Assembly (NCBI RefSeq): GCF_034670185.1
Contig: NZ_JAXMNY010000002.1
Coordinates: forward strand, 620,001-684,000
DNA: 64,000 bases
Direction of reading: 5' to 3'
Source: Nisaea sp.
GTDB lineage: Bacteria; Pseudomonadota; Alphaproteobacteria; Thalassobaculales; Thalassobaculaceae
The position numbers and the translations under genes were made by a program. Below the pieces are notes generated by a model. It ran no database searches, was not told where the DNA came from, and saw nothing but the letters and a program-made list of their open reading frames with translations. Positions 7,166 to 14,936 of the stretch are shown in pieces. Within the stretch, counting starts at the first letter, position 1. Each line of letters opens with the position of its first letter.

Positions 7166-8371
7166 ATGAGTTCCGACGTCGCAACACCGAATGCCGCCTA
7201 TCAGGATATGGCCACCGATTGGGAGCTGATCCACGACCTGCTCGGCGGCACCCGCATCATGCGGCAGCGCGGAGAGAAATGGCTGCCCCGGGAGCCCGGA
7301 GAGACACGAGAAGCCTATACAATCCGGCTGAACCGGAGCGTGCTGTTCAACGGATTACAGCGCACGATCCAGACCCTGCTCGGAAAACCGTTCCACCGGC
7401 CTGCCAGTCTGACCGGCACGCCGCCGGACGCCCTGACGGCGCTGGCGGACAATGTCGATCTGGGCGGCCGCAACCTCACAGTGTTCGCCCGCGATGTGAT
7501 GCAGGCTGCATTGACCGATGGCCTCACGCATATTCTGGTCGACCATCCCCGGATCGGAGAGGGAGGAAAGGATACCGCCCGGCCCTATCTCGTTCATATA
7601 CAGGCGCCGGACCTGATCGGCTGGCGCGGCCAGGAGAGCGGCATCGGCAGCGCCCTGACGCGGGTCCGCATTCGGGAGACCGTGAACCGGACATCCGGCA
7701 CATGGGAAGACAAGACCGAACGCCAGATCCGGGTGCTCTATCCCGGCCACTTTGAAATCTGGCAGCGCGATGCCGACGGTCTCGGCCCGTGGCATCGTGA
7801 CGATGCCGGGGACAGCAGCCTCGACTGCATCCCGCTTGTCACCATCTATGCCAACCGGGCAGGCTTCATGACGGCGCACCCGCCACTGATGGATCTGGCC
7901 TGGCTCAATCTGGCGCACTGGCAATCGGCAAGCGATCAGCGCCACATCCTGCATGTGGCCCGGGTGCCGATCCTGTTCGGGCGCAATCTGACCCTGCCCG
8001 AGGACGGCCTGGCGCTTGGGCCCAACCGGATCGTCACCGGCGAAGGAGAAAGCGCGGATCTGCGGTTCGTCGAGCATAGCGGCGCCGCCATCGCCGCCGG
8101 CCGGCAGGACCTGATCGATCTGGAGGATCGTATGGCGGTCATGGGTCTCGATCTCATGACCCGGCGCGGCGGGGCCGGATCGACAACGGCGACGGCGCGG
8201 GCCATCGACGCGGCGGAAAACACCACATCCCTGCTCGGCCTGATTCATGCCGTCGAGGACGGGTTGACCACCGCATTCGGCTTTATGGCGGACTGGCTCG
8301 GCGTTCCAAGGAGCGAGGCGGGACGGGTCGCACTGCATGGCAAGGAATCGTCCGATCTCCCGACCAGTTGA
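7166..8371 (+). CDS. Portal-like protein (DUF4055)
   Basis: A 401-residue protein of the DUF4055 family, which occupies the portal position in many phages. The N-terminal part carries the family pattern (GGTRIMRQRGEKWLP, then LNRSVLFNGLQRTIQTLLGK), and the region around LNLAHWQSASDQRHILHVAR is also typical. The portal forms the ring at the phage vertex through which DNA enters and to which the tail joins. It has a good ribosome site (GAAAGG). The C-terminus ends shortly after a LGVPRSEAG segment, earlier than I would expect for the family, and the next gene is a foreign chemotaxis gene; a loss of the tail end is possible but not proven. Confidence 0.75.
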   Translation: MSSDVATPNAAYQDMATDWELIHDLLGGTRIMRQRGEKWLPREPGETREAYTIRLNRSVLFNGLQRTIQTLLGKPFHRPASLTGTPPDALTALADNVDLGGRNLTVFARDVMQAALTDGLTHILVDHPRIGEGGKDTARPYLVHIQAPDLIGWRGQESGIGSALTRVRIRETVNRTSGTWEDKTERQIRVLYPGHFEIWQRDADGLGPWHRDDAGDSSLDCIPLVTIYANRAGFMTAHPPLMDLAWLNLAHWQSASDQRHILHVARVPILFGRNLTLPEDGLALGPNRIVTGEGESADLRFVEHSGAAIAAGRQDLIDLEDRMAVMGLDLMTRRGGAGSTTATARAIDAAENTTSLLGLIHAVEDGLTTAFGFMADWLGVPRSEAGRVALHGKESSDLPTS

Positions 8372-8396
8372 TCAGGAAACCCGTTGCAACCCAATG

Positions 8397-8420
8397 ATTG
8401 CAGTGGCATTGCCCTGCAAT
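8397..8420. promoter_or_regulatory. Inverted repeat upstream of the cheZ-like gene
   Basis: ATTGCAG at 8397-8403 and CTGCAAT at 8414-8420 form a perfect 7-bp dyad with a 10-base spacer, 67 bases before the TTG start of the CheZ-like gene. The 115-base gap that holds it is AT-richer than its surroundings and probably contains the gene's own promoter, although I cannot place -35 and -10 boxes with confidence. Confidence 0.35.
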
Positions 8421-8486
8421 GAAATCGTCTTTACCGATTGATAACCTCATTCGGGTATTACTTGGGCGAGTTAGAGGAGTAGCGCT

Positions 8487-9290
8487 TTGCCTAGGTATAT
8501 GAAAACGCCGTACAGCATCGAATCGCGCCGCGCACCCAATGCGGGTGCGAAGAATGGTGCCAAAAGCAATCTCAGCGGCAAAAACGCCAATGGCGCCAGG
8601 AATGCTCTGGTTGCCGAGAGTGTCGTCACCGCCGCCGAGGTCGATCTGTCCGAAGTCATGGAGGCGATCCGCGCTCTGGAACGCAAAATCGACGGGCACC
8701 CAGCTGAACCGGGAGCCGCCGAAGCAACGGCAGCAGCCGCAGCAGCAGAAAACGTCGGCAAACAGGATCAAAAAATCGAGGAGATCCGGACCGAAATCTC
8801 CGAGATCGCCGGCCGTATCCAGGCAACAAAGGTCGAGATTGCCGCCCTGCGCCACCCGTTGTCGAACGAGGACAAGTTCGAGTCCGCGACGGAGGAGCTC
8901 AGCGAGATCGTGCGCCAGACCGAGACCGCGACCGACGGGATCATGAACTCCGCCGAGAAAATCGAGGAAGTCATCGCCGACCTCCTGACCGTCACCACAG
9001 ACGAGTATGCAAATTCGCGCCTTGGCGACATCGCGGATCTGATCACGGGGATATACGAAGCCTGTAACTTCCAGGATCTGACCGGCCAGCGCATCAACAA
9101 GGTGATCAAGGTTCTCAATTATATCGAGGAACGGGTCGACGCGATGATGGCGACCTGGGATATCCGCGAATTCCAGACCATGCCGCTGCCGAAGGACATC
9201 ACCCGCAAGGACGAGGACTTGACCCTGAGCGGCCCGATGGCGGAAGGCCAGGCGATCTCGCAGGACGAAATCGACGCCCTGTTCGACTGA
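8487..9290 (+). CDS. CheZ-like CheY-P phosphatase carried within the phage cluster
   Basis: A 267-residue protein of the CheZ family, which removes phosphate from CheY and so controls flagellar switching. The long helical core (about 90-225) carries FQDLTGQRINKV, with the catalytic pair Asp197 and Gln201 that correspond to Asp143 and Gln147 of the E. coli enzyme. The last residues, ISQDEIDALFD, resemble the CheY-binding tail of CheZ and the N-terminal peptide of FliM. The N-terminal 85 residues are basic, then Ala-rich, and likely disordered. The TTG start is supported by GAGGAG 7 bases upstream; ATG at 8499 is too far from it. It is flanked by a noncoding gap and a strong terminator, so it is its own unit inside phage head genes. 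Confidence 0.85.
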   Translation: MPRYMKTPYSIESRRAPNAGAKNGAKSNLSGKNANGARNALVAESVVTAAEVDLSEVMEAIRALERKIDGHPAEPGAAEATAAAAAAENVGKQDQKIEEIRTEISEIAGRIQATKVEIAALRHPLSNEDKFESATEELSEIVRQTETATDGIMNSAEKIEEVIADLLTVTTDEYANSRLGDIADLITGIYEACNFQDLTGQRINKVIKVLNYIEERVDAMMATWDIREFQTMPLPKDITRKDEDLTLSGPMAEGQAISQDEIDALFD

Positions 9291-9316
9291 CGCTTTTCCT
9301 TCCAGGACTTTTCCAA

Positions 9317-9342
9317 AACGCCCCGCTCAGCGGGGCGTTTTT
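9317..9342 (+). terminator. Rho-independent terminator after the cheZ-like gene
   Basis: AACGCCCCGC, loop TCA, GCGGGGCGTT make a perfect 10-bp stem that runs into five T. It lies 26 bases after the CheZ-like stop and would insulate that gene from the scaffold and coat genes, unless late transcription ignores it. Confidence 0.85.
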
Positions 9343-9378
9343 CGTTTCCGCCTTTATTTTCGTCACTGGAGCACAGCC

Positions 9379-10008
9379 ATGCCCTTGCCCGCCGAAACTG
9401 ACTCTCTCGACGCCGTCCCGGAAGCGGTTCGCGCCTTCTATGTCGAAACGGACGATGGCCGTTACCGCCTTGATGCCGACGGCGTGGAAGACGTCTCCGG
9501 CCTGAAATCCGCGCTGGAAAAGGAACGCGCCGCACGGCGTGAGCTGAAAGCTGAACTCGACCGTCTGGGGAGCGAACAGCGCGCGGGACAGGAAGGCGAA
9601 GCGTCCCTGACCCAGGTAAAACTGGAAGCCGCCCTGATCGCCGCCGAGGCCCGTGCCGCAATCCATGCAGAGCACGGTATCGCCGAGTTGCTTCTGCCGG
9701 TCATCGTACCCCGGCTGATCCTGGCCGAGAGCGAGGCCGGCATCTCGGTAACGATCCGCGGCGAGGGCGATGCCCCGGCGGAAAACCCGGAAGACGGCAC
9801 ACCGCTCACCCCCCGCGACCTGGTGCGGGAGTTGCAGGCCAGCCCGGTCTATGGTCGGGCCTTCGAGCTGCCCGCTCGCGGCGGCAGCGGCGCCCCCAGC
9901 CTTGGCCAGGCAGGCGGCAGCGAGAATGTCATCGCGATGAGCGACCAGAACGCGCTCGACCGCAATATCGCCGCCATCGCCAGCGGCCGGGTGCGGGTCT
10001 CCCGCTAA
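9379..10008 (+). CDS. Scaffold-like phage protein
   Basis: A 209-residue acidic protein directly before the coat gene, which is the usual place of the scaffold. An N-terminal segment (GRYRLDADGVEDVSGLKSAL) leads into a charged coiled-coil (about residues 45-80, EKERAARRELKAELDRL), a helical middle part and a low-complexity C-terminus ending in GRVRVSR. Scaffolds of P22-type coats are helical and act through a basic C-terminal helix; the short basic end here fits loosely. No enzyme motif is seen. The assignment rests on position and helical character. Confidence 0.6.
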   Translation: MPLPAETDSLDAVPEAVRAFYVETDDGRYRLDADGVEDVSGLKSALEKERAARRELKAELDRLGSEQRAGQEGEASLTQVKLEAALIAAEARAAIHAEHGIAELLLPVIVPRLILAESEAGISVTIRGEGDAPAENPEDGTPLTPRDLVRELQASPVYGRAFELPARGGSGAPSLGQAGGSENVIAMSDQNALDRNIAAIASGRVRVSR

Positions 10009-10135
10009 CCCAACTAATTCGAATTACCTGATCTGACACAACCGGCGGCTGGGATGGCCGGCGGCGCTTTGTGCTGCGCGCGGGCCGGGCAGCACGGCAC
10101 GAACACGCCTTTTCACACATCGAGGAGCCTTCGAA

Positions 10136-11287
10136 ATGGCAAATGCCATGACCGAAATCATGCCTAAAATCCTGGCCCGTGGACTGCTGGCCCTGCGCGA
10201 GCAGGCAATCATGCCGCGGCTGGTGAACGCGGACTATTCGAACGACGCCGCCCGCAAGGGCGACACGGTGGACGTACCTCTGCCAAGCGCCATCACGGCG
10301 AGCGACGTCACTCCGTCGAACGCCGCCCCGCAGCCGGACGACATCACCATCTCCAAGGTCCAGGTGCCTCTCGACAAGTGGAAGAAGGCGGGCTTCTACT
10401 TGACGGACAAGGAAGTCATGGAGATCGACCGGAACGAAAACTTCGTGCCGATGCAGATGAGCGAAGCGATCCGGGCGCTGGCCAATGCGGTCAACGCCTC
10501 CGTTCATGCCGAGTACAAGGGCGTCTTCGGCCTTGTCGGCGCGGCAGGCGTGACGCCTTTCGGCTCCGACGTGTCCGACGCAACCTCCGCCCGGAAGCTG
10601 CTGAACAAGCAGCTCGCCCCGCGCGGCGACCGGCGGGCCGTGCTGGATTTCGATGCCGAGGCCAACGCGCTAGCCTTGGCACCCTTCTCCGACGCGGAGA
10701 AAGTCGGCTCCGCCTCGGTGAAGATCGACGGTGAGATCGGCCGCAAGTTCGGGATTGAGTGGTATGCCGATGACGGCGTGCTGACCCATTCCGCCGGCAC
10801 GGCCAGCGACAGCGGCAGCTTCACCATCACCGCCAATGTGGCGAGCACCGGGGCAACAAGTATCGCCCTGAAATCCGATGTAGGCAGCCCGACCCTGAAA
10901 GCAGGCGATATCGTCAGCTTCGCCGGACACGCCCAGAGCTACGCGGTGACAGCGGACGCGGTGCTCGATGGCATCGGCGTCTCCGTTGCGATCAATCCCG
11001 CTCTGAAAGCGGACGTCGCCGCCGATGCGGCGGTGACCGTCACGCCGAGCCATGTGGTCAATCTGGCCTTTCACCGGGACGCCTTCGCGCTGGCCATGCG
11101 GCCGCTCACCGCCGGCACCCAGGACCTCTCCCTCGGCAACCAGATCCTCTCGATGACCGATGCCGAGACGGGCATCTCGCTGCGGCTCGAAATTTCGCGC
11201 CAGTACAAGCAGACCGTCTGGGAATTCGATGTGTTGTGGGGCGTGAAACTGGTGCGCCCGGAACTTGCCGTCCGCATCGCCGGCTAG
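10136..11287 (+). CDS. P22-type major coat protein
   Basis: A 383-residue protein in the position of the major capsid protein, with a strong ribosome site (GAGGAG). The N-terminal pattern (MPKILARGLLALREQAIMP, then KGDTVDVPLPS) and the body up to LRLEISRQYKQTVWEFDVLW match the P22 coat family (HK97 fold). An insertion-like region of beta character (about 225-310, rich in Ser, Thr, Ala and Val) may be an added surface domain like the telokin-like I-domain of P22. No cleavage of a delta domain is expected, in line with the lack of a prohead protease. Confidence 0.85.
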   Translation: MANAMTEIMPKILARGLLALREQAIMPRLVNADYSNDAARKGDTVDVPLPSAITASDVTPSNAAPQPDDITISKVQVPLDKWKKAGFYLTDKEVMEIDRNENFVPMQMSEAIRALANAVNASVHAEYKGVFGLVGAAGVTPFGSDVSDATSARKLLNKQLAPRGDRRAVLDFDAEANALALAPFSDAEKVGSASVKIDGEIGRKFGIEWYADDGVLTHSAGTASDSGSFTITANVASTGATSIALKSDVGSPTLKAGDIVSFAGHAQSYAVTADAVLDGIGVSVAINPALKADVAADAAVTVTPSHVVNLAFHRDAFALAMRPLTAGTQDLSLGNQILSMTDAETGISLRLEISRQYKQTVWEFDVLWGVKLVRPELAVRIAG

Positions 11288-11335
11288 CGCCTGCACGCGC
11301 CGCCTGCACGCCGCCTCCCCTGCCTCCCCTGCCTG

Positions 11336-11377
11336 GCCCGGGTCTCCGTCCGCCGGAGCCCGGGCCGCATTTTTATT
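11336..11377 (+). terminator. Terminator after the coat gene
   Basis: GCCCGGG pairs with CCCGGGC and, after a one-base bulge, CTCCG pairs with CGGAG around a five-base loop; five T follow four bases later. Terminators just after coat genes are common in phages and help give the coat a higher level than the downstream tail genes. Confidence 0.7.
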
Positions 11378-11407
11378 CAGCATCCGCCAGACCGAAGGGG
11401 CCGTTCC

Positions 11408-11683
11408 ATGTCCGAGCCTGAAGCCGACTTGTTGCCGACCGTCACGCTGCAGCACCGCTACGGCGAGCAGCGCCTGCTCGCGAACCGGGCGGATTACATC
11501 CACGAGAAAGACGGCCGGTTCAGCAACTGGCTGCTGACGAACGATGATCCGGAAGTGCAGCCCCCGCCCTGCCAATCCGCAACCTGCCAGTCCACCCCCG
11601 CGCCAGCACTGCCGCCTGCCCCGACCATCCCTTCGGGAACACAGCGGCCCGGCAAACGGCACCGCCGGGGGAGGCGGAAATGA
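11408..11683 (+). CDS. Small Pro-rich phage protein
   Basis: A 91-residue protein of unknown function between coat and connector. The first about 50 residues look folded (LQHRYGEQRLLANRADYIHE), while the rest is Pro-rich and ends in a very basic tail (RHRRGRRK). It has a good ribosome site (GAAGGGG) and its stop overlaps the next start by 4 bases (ATGA), so it is translated in a coupled manner with the connector gene. It could be a head decoration or joining factor; there is no direct evidence. Confidence 0.55.
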   Translation: MSEPEADLLPTVTLQHRYGEQRLLANRADYIHEKDGRFSNWLLTNDDPEVQPPPCQSATCQSTPAPALPPAPTIPSGTQRPGKRHRRGRRK

Positions 11684-12150
11684 GCCTCGCGGTCGGCGAA
11701 GACACCTATCTCGCGGTCGCGGACGCGGATGCCTATTTCGCCGCCCGCAATGCGGCGGGATGGGCGGCAGCGCCGTCGGTCGCCCGGGAGGCGGCATTAT
11801 TGCAGGCCACCGCCTATATCGACGGTAGCTACGCCTTCCGGGGCCGCATCGCCGATCCGGGTCAGCCGCTGTCCTGGCCTAGGCGGGATGCGGTGGACAG
11901 CGAGGGCCGGTCCCTTTCCGGCATTCCGCGCCGCATCGAGCACGCCACCGCCGAGCTGGCGCTGATCGCGCTAGCCGGCGATCTGGCACCGCCACTGGAG
12001 CGGGGCGGGAAGGTACTGCGGGAAAAGGTCGGGCCGGTCGAGGTCGACTACATGCCCGACGCCGTGTCCGGCCGTTCCTATCCATTGATCGATCTGCTGC
12101 TGAAGCCGCTACTGCGATCAGCCGCCAGCCATGAGGTGATACGCGCATGA
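11680..12150 (+). CDS. Head-tail connector-like protein (DnaT-like family)
   Basis: A 156-residue protein that begins with the pattern DTYLAVADADAYFAARN and goes on through REAALLQATAYID, which is typical of the phage family annotated as DnaT-like single-strand-binding protein. By position after the coat this family is the gp6-like head-tail connector (adaptor) that sits under the portal. The middle holds SWPRRDAVD and a helical IEHATAELALIA stretch, also family typical. It overlaps both neighbours by 4 bases. Confidence 0.7.
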   Translation: MSLAVGEDTYLAVADADAYFAARNAAGWAAAPSVAREAALLQATAYIDGSYAFRGRIADPGQPLSWPRRDAVDSEGRSLSGIPRRIEHATAELALIALAGDLAPPLERGGKVLREKVGPVEVDYMPDAVSGRSYPLIDLLLKPLLRSAASHEVIRA

Positions 12151-12509
12151 CCCCGCTCGGCTCATCCCTTTCGGGCGTCGCAGCCCGGCTGATCACCCGC
12201 TACGGCGCCCCGATGGTTCTCAGCAAGACCGAGGCCGCCAGTTACGACCCGGCCTCCGGCAGCGTCACCGGGACGCCGTCCGATCATCCATTGCTGGGCA
12301 TCGTCGAAAGCATCTCGGCGGCCTTTGTCGGCGGGCTGGTGCAGAACGGCGACCTGCTGGTCACCGTCGCCGGGGAGGACCTTTCCGGTACCCGCCCCAC
12401 ACCGGGCGACCTGCTCCGGATCGACGGTACGGCGCACGACGTCGTCAATGTCACCACCATCGCCACCGGCACCGAACCCCTGCTGTTCCGCCTGCTCGTC
12501 AGGCGCTGA
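12147..12509 (+). CDS. Head completion or head-closure-like phage protein
   Basis: A 120-residue protein of mostly beta character, placed between the connector and the tail terminator, which is where head-closure proteins are encoded. The body (about 40-100) alternates short strands and turns and includes GDLLRIDGTAHDV, a pattern usual for small beta-barrel joining proteins. No family is recognised with certainty. The start overlaps the connector stop by 4 bases, which fixes it. Confidence 0.5.
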   Translation: MTPLGSSLSGVAARLITRYGAPMVLSKTEAASYDPASGSVTGTPSDHPLLGIVESISAAFVGGLVQNGDLLVTVAGEDLSGTRPTPGDLLRIDGTAHDVVNVTTIATGTEPLLFRLLVRR

Positions 12510-12520
12510 GGAGATTAGAG

Positions 12521-12913
12521 ATGTCCTTCACCAGTGCCCGGCGCGCGGTCGAGAGCTTTTTCGGCGCCAACTGGCTGCTCACCCCGACCGCCTTCGAGAA
12601 TGTCGCCTTCACCCCGCCCGGGGACGGACGCTGGGTGAAGCTGATGATCCTGCACGAACAGACGGAACAAGCCGCGCTCGGCAGCCCGGCGCTGCACCGT
12701 TACCGGGGCCGCATCCTGATCTACTGCTTCACCCCGCTCGGTGGCGGTGCCCAGCAAGCGAGCATTCTCGCCGATGCCGCCGCCACCCTGTTCGACGGTG
12801 CGCTGATCGCCGGTCACGTTCTGCTCCCGCCGGAAATAACCGAGGACGAGGATATCGACGGCTCCTACCGGGCAGCCGTGGCCATCCCGTTCTGGCGCGA
12901 CGAAATCCACTGA
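12521..12913 (+). CDS. Tail terminator-like protein (DUF4128)
   Basis: A 130-residue protein matching the DUF4128 tail terminator group by length, position and pattern: an N-terminal helix, FTPPGDGRWVKLMILH, then LHRYRGRILIYCFTPLGGG and a C-terminal strand ending in IPFWRDEIH. Tail terminators form the hexameric ring that stops tail-tube growth and binds the head. A clear ribosome site (AGGAG) precedes the ATG. Confidence 0.7.
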   Translation: MSFTSARRAVESFFGANWLLTPTAFENVAFTPPGDGRWVKLMILHEQTEQAALGSPALHRYRGRILIYCFTPLGGGAQQASILADAAATLFDGALIAGHVLLPPEITEDEDIDGSYRAAVAIPFWRDEIH

Positions 12914-12957
12914 AGTTTCAACCCTGCCCCCCAAACCACACGCCCAAGGAGACCGCC

Positions 12958-14127
12958 ATGGCGGATTCAAGCCGCACGGAACTCGCCTATGCAAAGGAAT
13001 CGCTCTGGGGAACAACCCCGGCCTCGGCCCTGACAAAGCTCCGCTTCACTGGAGAAAGTCTCGGCTACACGATCGCCACCACCAGCTCGTCCGAAGTTCG
13101 GGCCGACCGTCAGGTTCCCGATCTGATCCAGACCGGTGCTTCCGCCTCTGGCGCGGTCAATCTGGAACTCTCTTACGGCGCCTACGACACGCTGATCGAG
13201 AGCGCTTTGTTCTCCGTCTGGTCCGCTCCGCTCGCTATCTCTGTCGCGGACGATATCGCGGCGGATGCCAGCGGCAGCGCCTTCACCAGCAGTTCAACGG
13301 ATTTCGTCGCGGCCGGGATCAAGGCGGGACAATGGGTCCGGGTCGGCGGCTTCGCAGCGAATAGCGGAGAGAATAACGGTCTCTACCAGGTCAGCGCCGT
13401 GACCGCGAACACCCTCACCGTGGCATCCGCCCCGGCAAGCGACGAAGCGGCAGCCGGCCTGACCGTCGGCATGGACGGCTCGATGATCCGCAACGGCGTC
13501 TCGGAAACCGCGCTGACGCTGGAAAAGGCCTTCACCGATATCGACCAGTACATCGCCTTCACCGGCATGGTCGCCGACACCATGGATCTGCAGATCCAGA
13601 CTGGCCGGGTATTGACCGGCAGCTTCGGCTTCATGGGCGCTTCCGCCTCGATCGGCAGCGCCACAATCGGCACCGGTTCAGCCGTTCCGGCCATGACGAA
13701 CCCGGTGCTGAACGCGGTCAACAATATCGGCCAGGTAATGGAGGGCGGCGCGCCACTCGACGGCATCTTCCTGCAATCGCTCTCGATCTCGCTTGCCAAC
13801 GGACTGCGCGGGATCGGCGCGGTCGGCAGTCTCGGCAATGTCGATATCGGCACCGGCCGGTGCCAGGTGACGGGCCGGGCCAGCTTCTATTTCGCCGATG
13901 GTGCGCTGTACGAAAAATACCTGAACGGCACCCCGACCAGCCTGTCTTTCCGGGTCACCGACGCGGACGGCAACGCTTACGTCTTCACCCTGCCGCGCGT
14001 CCGGCTGACCCGGGGCAGCATCGCTGCGGGCGGGCCGGACCAGGACGTTATGGCCGACTTCCAGTTCCAGGCCGTGCGCGATCCGGCCACCGGCGCGACC
14101 GTCCAGATCGACCGCATCGCCGCCTGA
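12958..14127 (+). CDS. Phage tail tube protein
   Basis: A 389-residue protein in the place of the major tail tube protein. It starts with a typical pattern (SRTELAYAKESLWGTTP, then FTGESLGY) and contains long beta-rich runs (VDIGTGRCQVTGRASFYF) and a C-terminal DQDVMADFQFQAVRD stretch. A central Ser/Thr/Ala-rich part (about 95-175) looks like an inserted surface domain similar in style to the one in the coat. No sheath gene follows, so the tail should be non-contractile. The ATG at 12958 has AAGGAG upstream. Confidence 0.75.
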   Translation: MADSSRTELAYAKESLWGTTPASALTKLRFTGESLGYTIATTSSSEVRADRQVPDLIQTGASASGAVNLELSYGAYDTLIESALFSVWSAPLAISVADDIAADASGSAFTSSSTDFVAAGIKAGQWVRVGGFAANSGENNGLYQVSAVTANTLTVASAPASDEAAAGLTVGMDGSMIRNGVSETALTLEKAFTDIDQYIAFTGMVADTMDLQIQTGRVLTGSFGFMGASASIGSATIGTGSAVPAMTNPVLNAVNNIGQVMEGGAPLDGIFLQSLSISLANGLRGIGAVGSLGNVDIGTGRCQVTGRASFYFADGALYEKYLNGTPTSLSFRVTDADGNAYVFTLPRVRLTRGSIAAGGPDQDVMADFQFQAVRDPATGATVQIDRIAA

Positions 14128-14175
14128 TCCCCAACACATCCATTCCCATTCCCCCTAACTCCCGAAGGACATCTC

Positions 14176-14634
14176 ATGGATCTCTCGAAATTCAAGGCCG
14201 ACCGCACCGCTGAGGATGAAGGCGTCTGGGTCGCACTGGACGGCGACGACAGCGGCGCCCGGGTCAAGCTCGCCCGGATCGGCAACCGGCGTTACCGCGA
14301 GGCGATGCAGCGCCGGATGAAGCCTTTCCGCCGGGCCCTGCGTGCAGGCACGCTGGAGGAAGCGACAGCGGAACGGGTCACCGCCGAGGTGTTGGCGGAA
14401 ACTGTGCTGCTCGACTGGCAGGACCTCGCGCTGGACGGCGAGACGCTGGCTTATTCGCCTGACCGGGCGCGCGAGCTGCTGCTCGACCCGGCATTGCGTG
14501 ATTTCCGCGATCTCATCGTCGAGATGGCGACCGATATCGAGCTCTACCGGCAGCAAGATCAGGAGCAGGCGGAAAAAAACTCGCCGCCTTCGTCCGTTGG
14601 CAAGTCGCCTGGGGAGGGCGGCAGGACTTCCTGA
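14176..14634 (+). CDS. Tail assembly chaperone, short form (G-like)
   Basis: A 152-residue protein between tail tube and tape measure genes, the fixed place of tail assembly chaperones. It has a beta-type N-terminus, a basic helical stretch (NRRYREAMQRRMKPFRRALR) and an acidic C-terminus. The last 17 residues after the A-run differ in character (Ser, Gly, Pro) from the rest. A slippery heptamer at 14574-14580 offers a -1 shift into the downstream reading frame, giving a longer 251-residue form, as in lambda G and GT. Chaperones of this type hold the tape measure protein and recruit tail tube subunits. Confidence 0.75.
   Translation: MDLSKFKADRTAEDEGVWVALDGDDSGARVKLARIGNRRYREAMQRRMKPFRRALRAGTLEEATAERVTAEVLAETVLLDWQDLALDGETLAYSPDRARELLLDPALRDFRDLIVEMATDIELYRQQDQEQAEKNSPPSSVGKSPGEGGRTS
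14574..14580 (+). promoter_or_regulatory. Programmed -1 frameshift slippery site
   Basis: A_AAA_AAC stands exactly in the X_XXY_YYZ phase relative to the chaperone start at 14176 (in-frame codons AAA and AAC). An internal Shine-Dalgarno-like AGGAG lies 8 bases upstream (14561-14565), a layout known to stimulate -1 shifting in dnaX. Bases 14583-14588 (GCCGCC) can pair with 14617-14622 (GGCGGC) as a possible downstream structure. The -1 frame is open from here to 14930. Confidence 0.75.
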
Positions 14635-14930
14635 CCCTTCTCGCCGAGCAAAGCGGCACATCACCATCGGCCCTTAGCGAGAAACCGGAGCTGTTTCCCG
14701 ATCTCGAACGAGTGGCCCACGCTTTCGCCCTGCTGACACGCGGGCGGCCGCTGGTCTCCACCCCGTTCGGCACAGCGGAAGGGGCCATCCCGCTGGCCGA
14801 GATCGCCGCCTATTGCGGGCTGTTCGGCATCACGGACCCGGACGAGTTCGTGCCCCTGCTCCGCACCATGGACGAGGCCTATCTCCGCACCCGCGCTGAG
14901 CAGGACCCTCCACAAAAAAAGAAGGACTGA
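14580..14930 (+). CDS. -1 frame extension of the tail assembly chaperone (T-like part)
   Basis: This frame has no suitable ATG; the only internal start is a GTG at 14712. Read from the slippery site it gives 116 residues joined to the first 135 of the upstream frame, for a 251-residue fusion. The start of the extension (LAAFVRWQVAWGGRQDFLTL) and the later FALLTRGRPLVSTPFG are well-structured sequence, unlike random out-of-frame translation. The end is a charged tail with Lys residues. The tape measure gene begins 7 bases after its stop. This is the expected T part that contacts the tail tube. Confidence 0.7.
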   Translation, partial: LAAFVRWQVAWGGRQDFLTLLAEQSGTSPSALSEKPELFPDLERVAHAFALLTRGRPLVSTPFGTAEGAIPLAEIAAYCGLFGITDPDEFVPLLRTMDEAYLRTRAEQDPPQKKKD

Positions 14931-14936
14931 TCCGCC

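Noticed and set aside
10670..11797. 375-codon minus frame across coat and connector genes
   Set aside because: Crosses the coat gene, its terminator and two further genes; typical GC-driven shadow.
14712..14930. Separate 72-residue gene starting at GTG 14712
   Set aside because: The frame is open back to the slippery site and the upstream part is well-structured protein, so a frameshift product explains it better.
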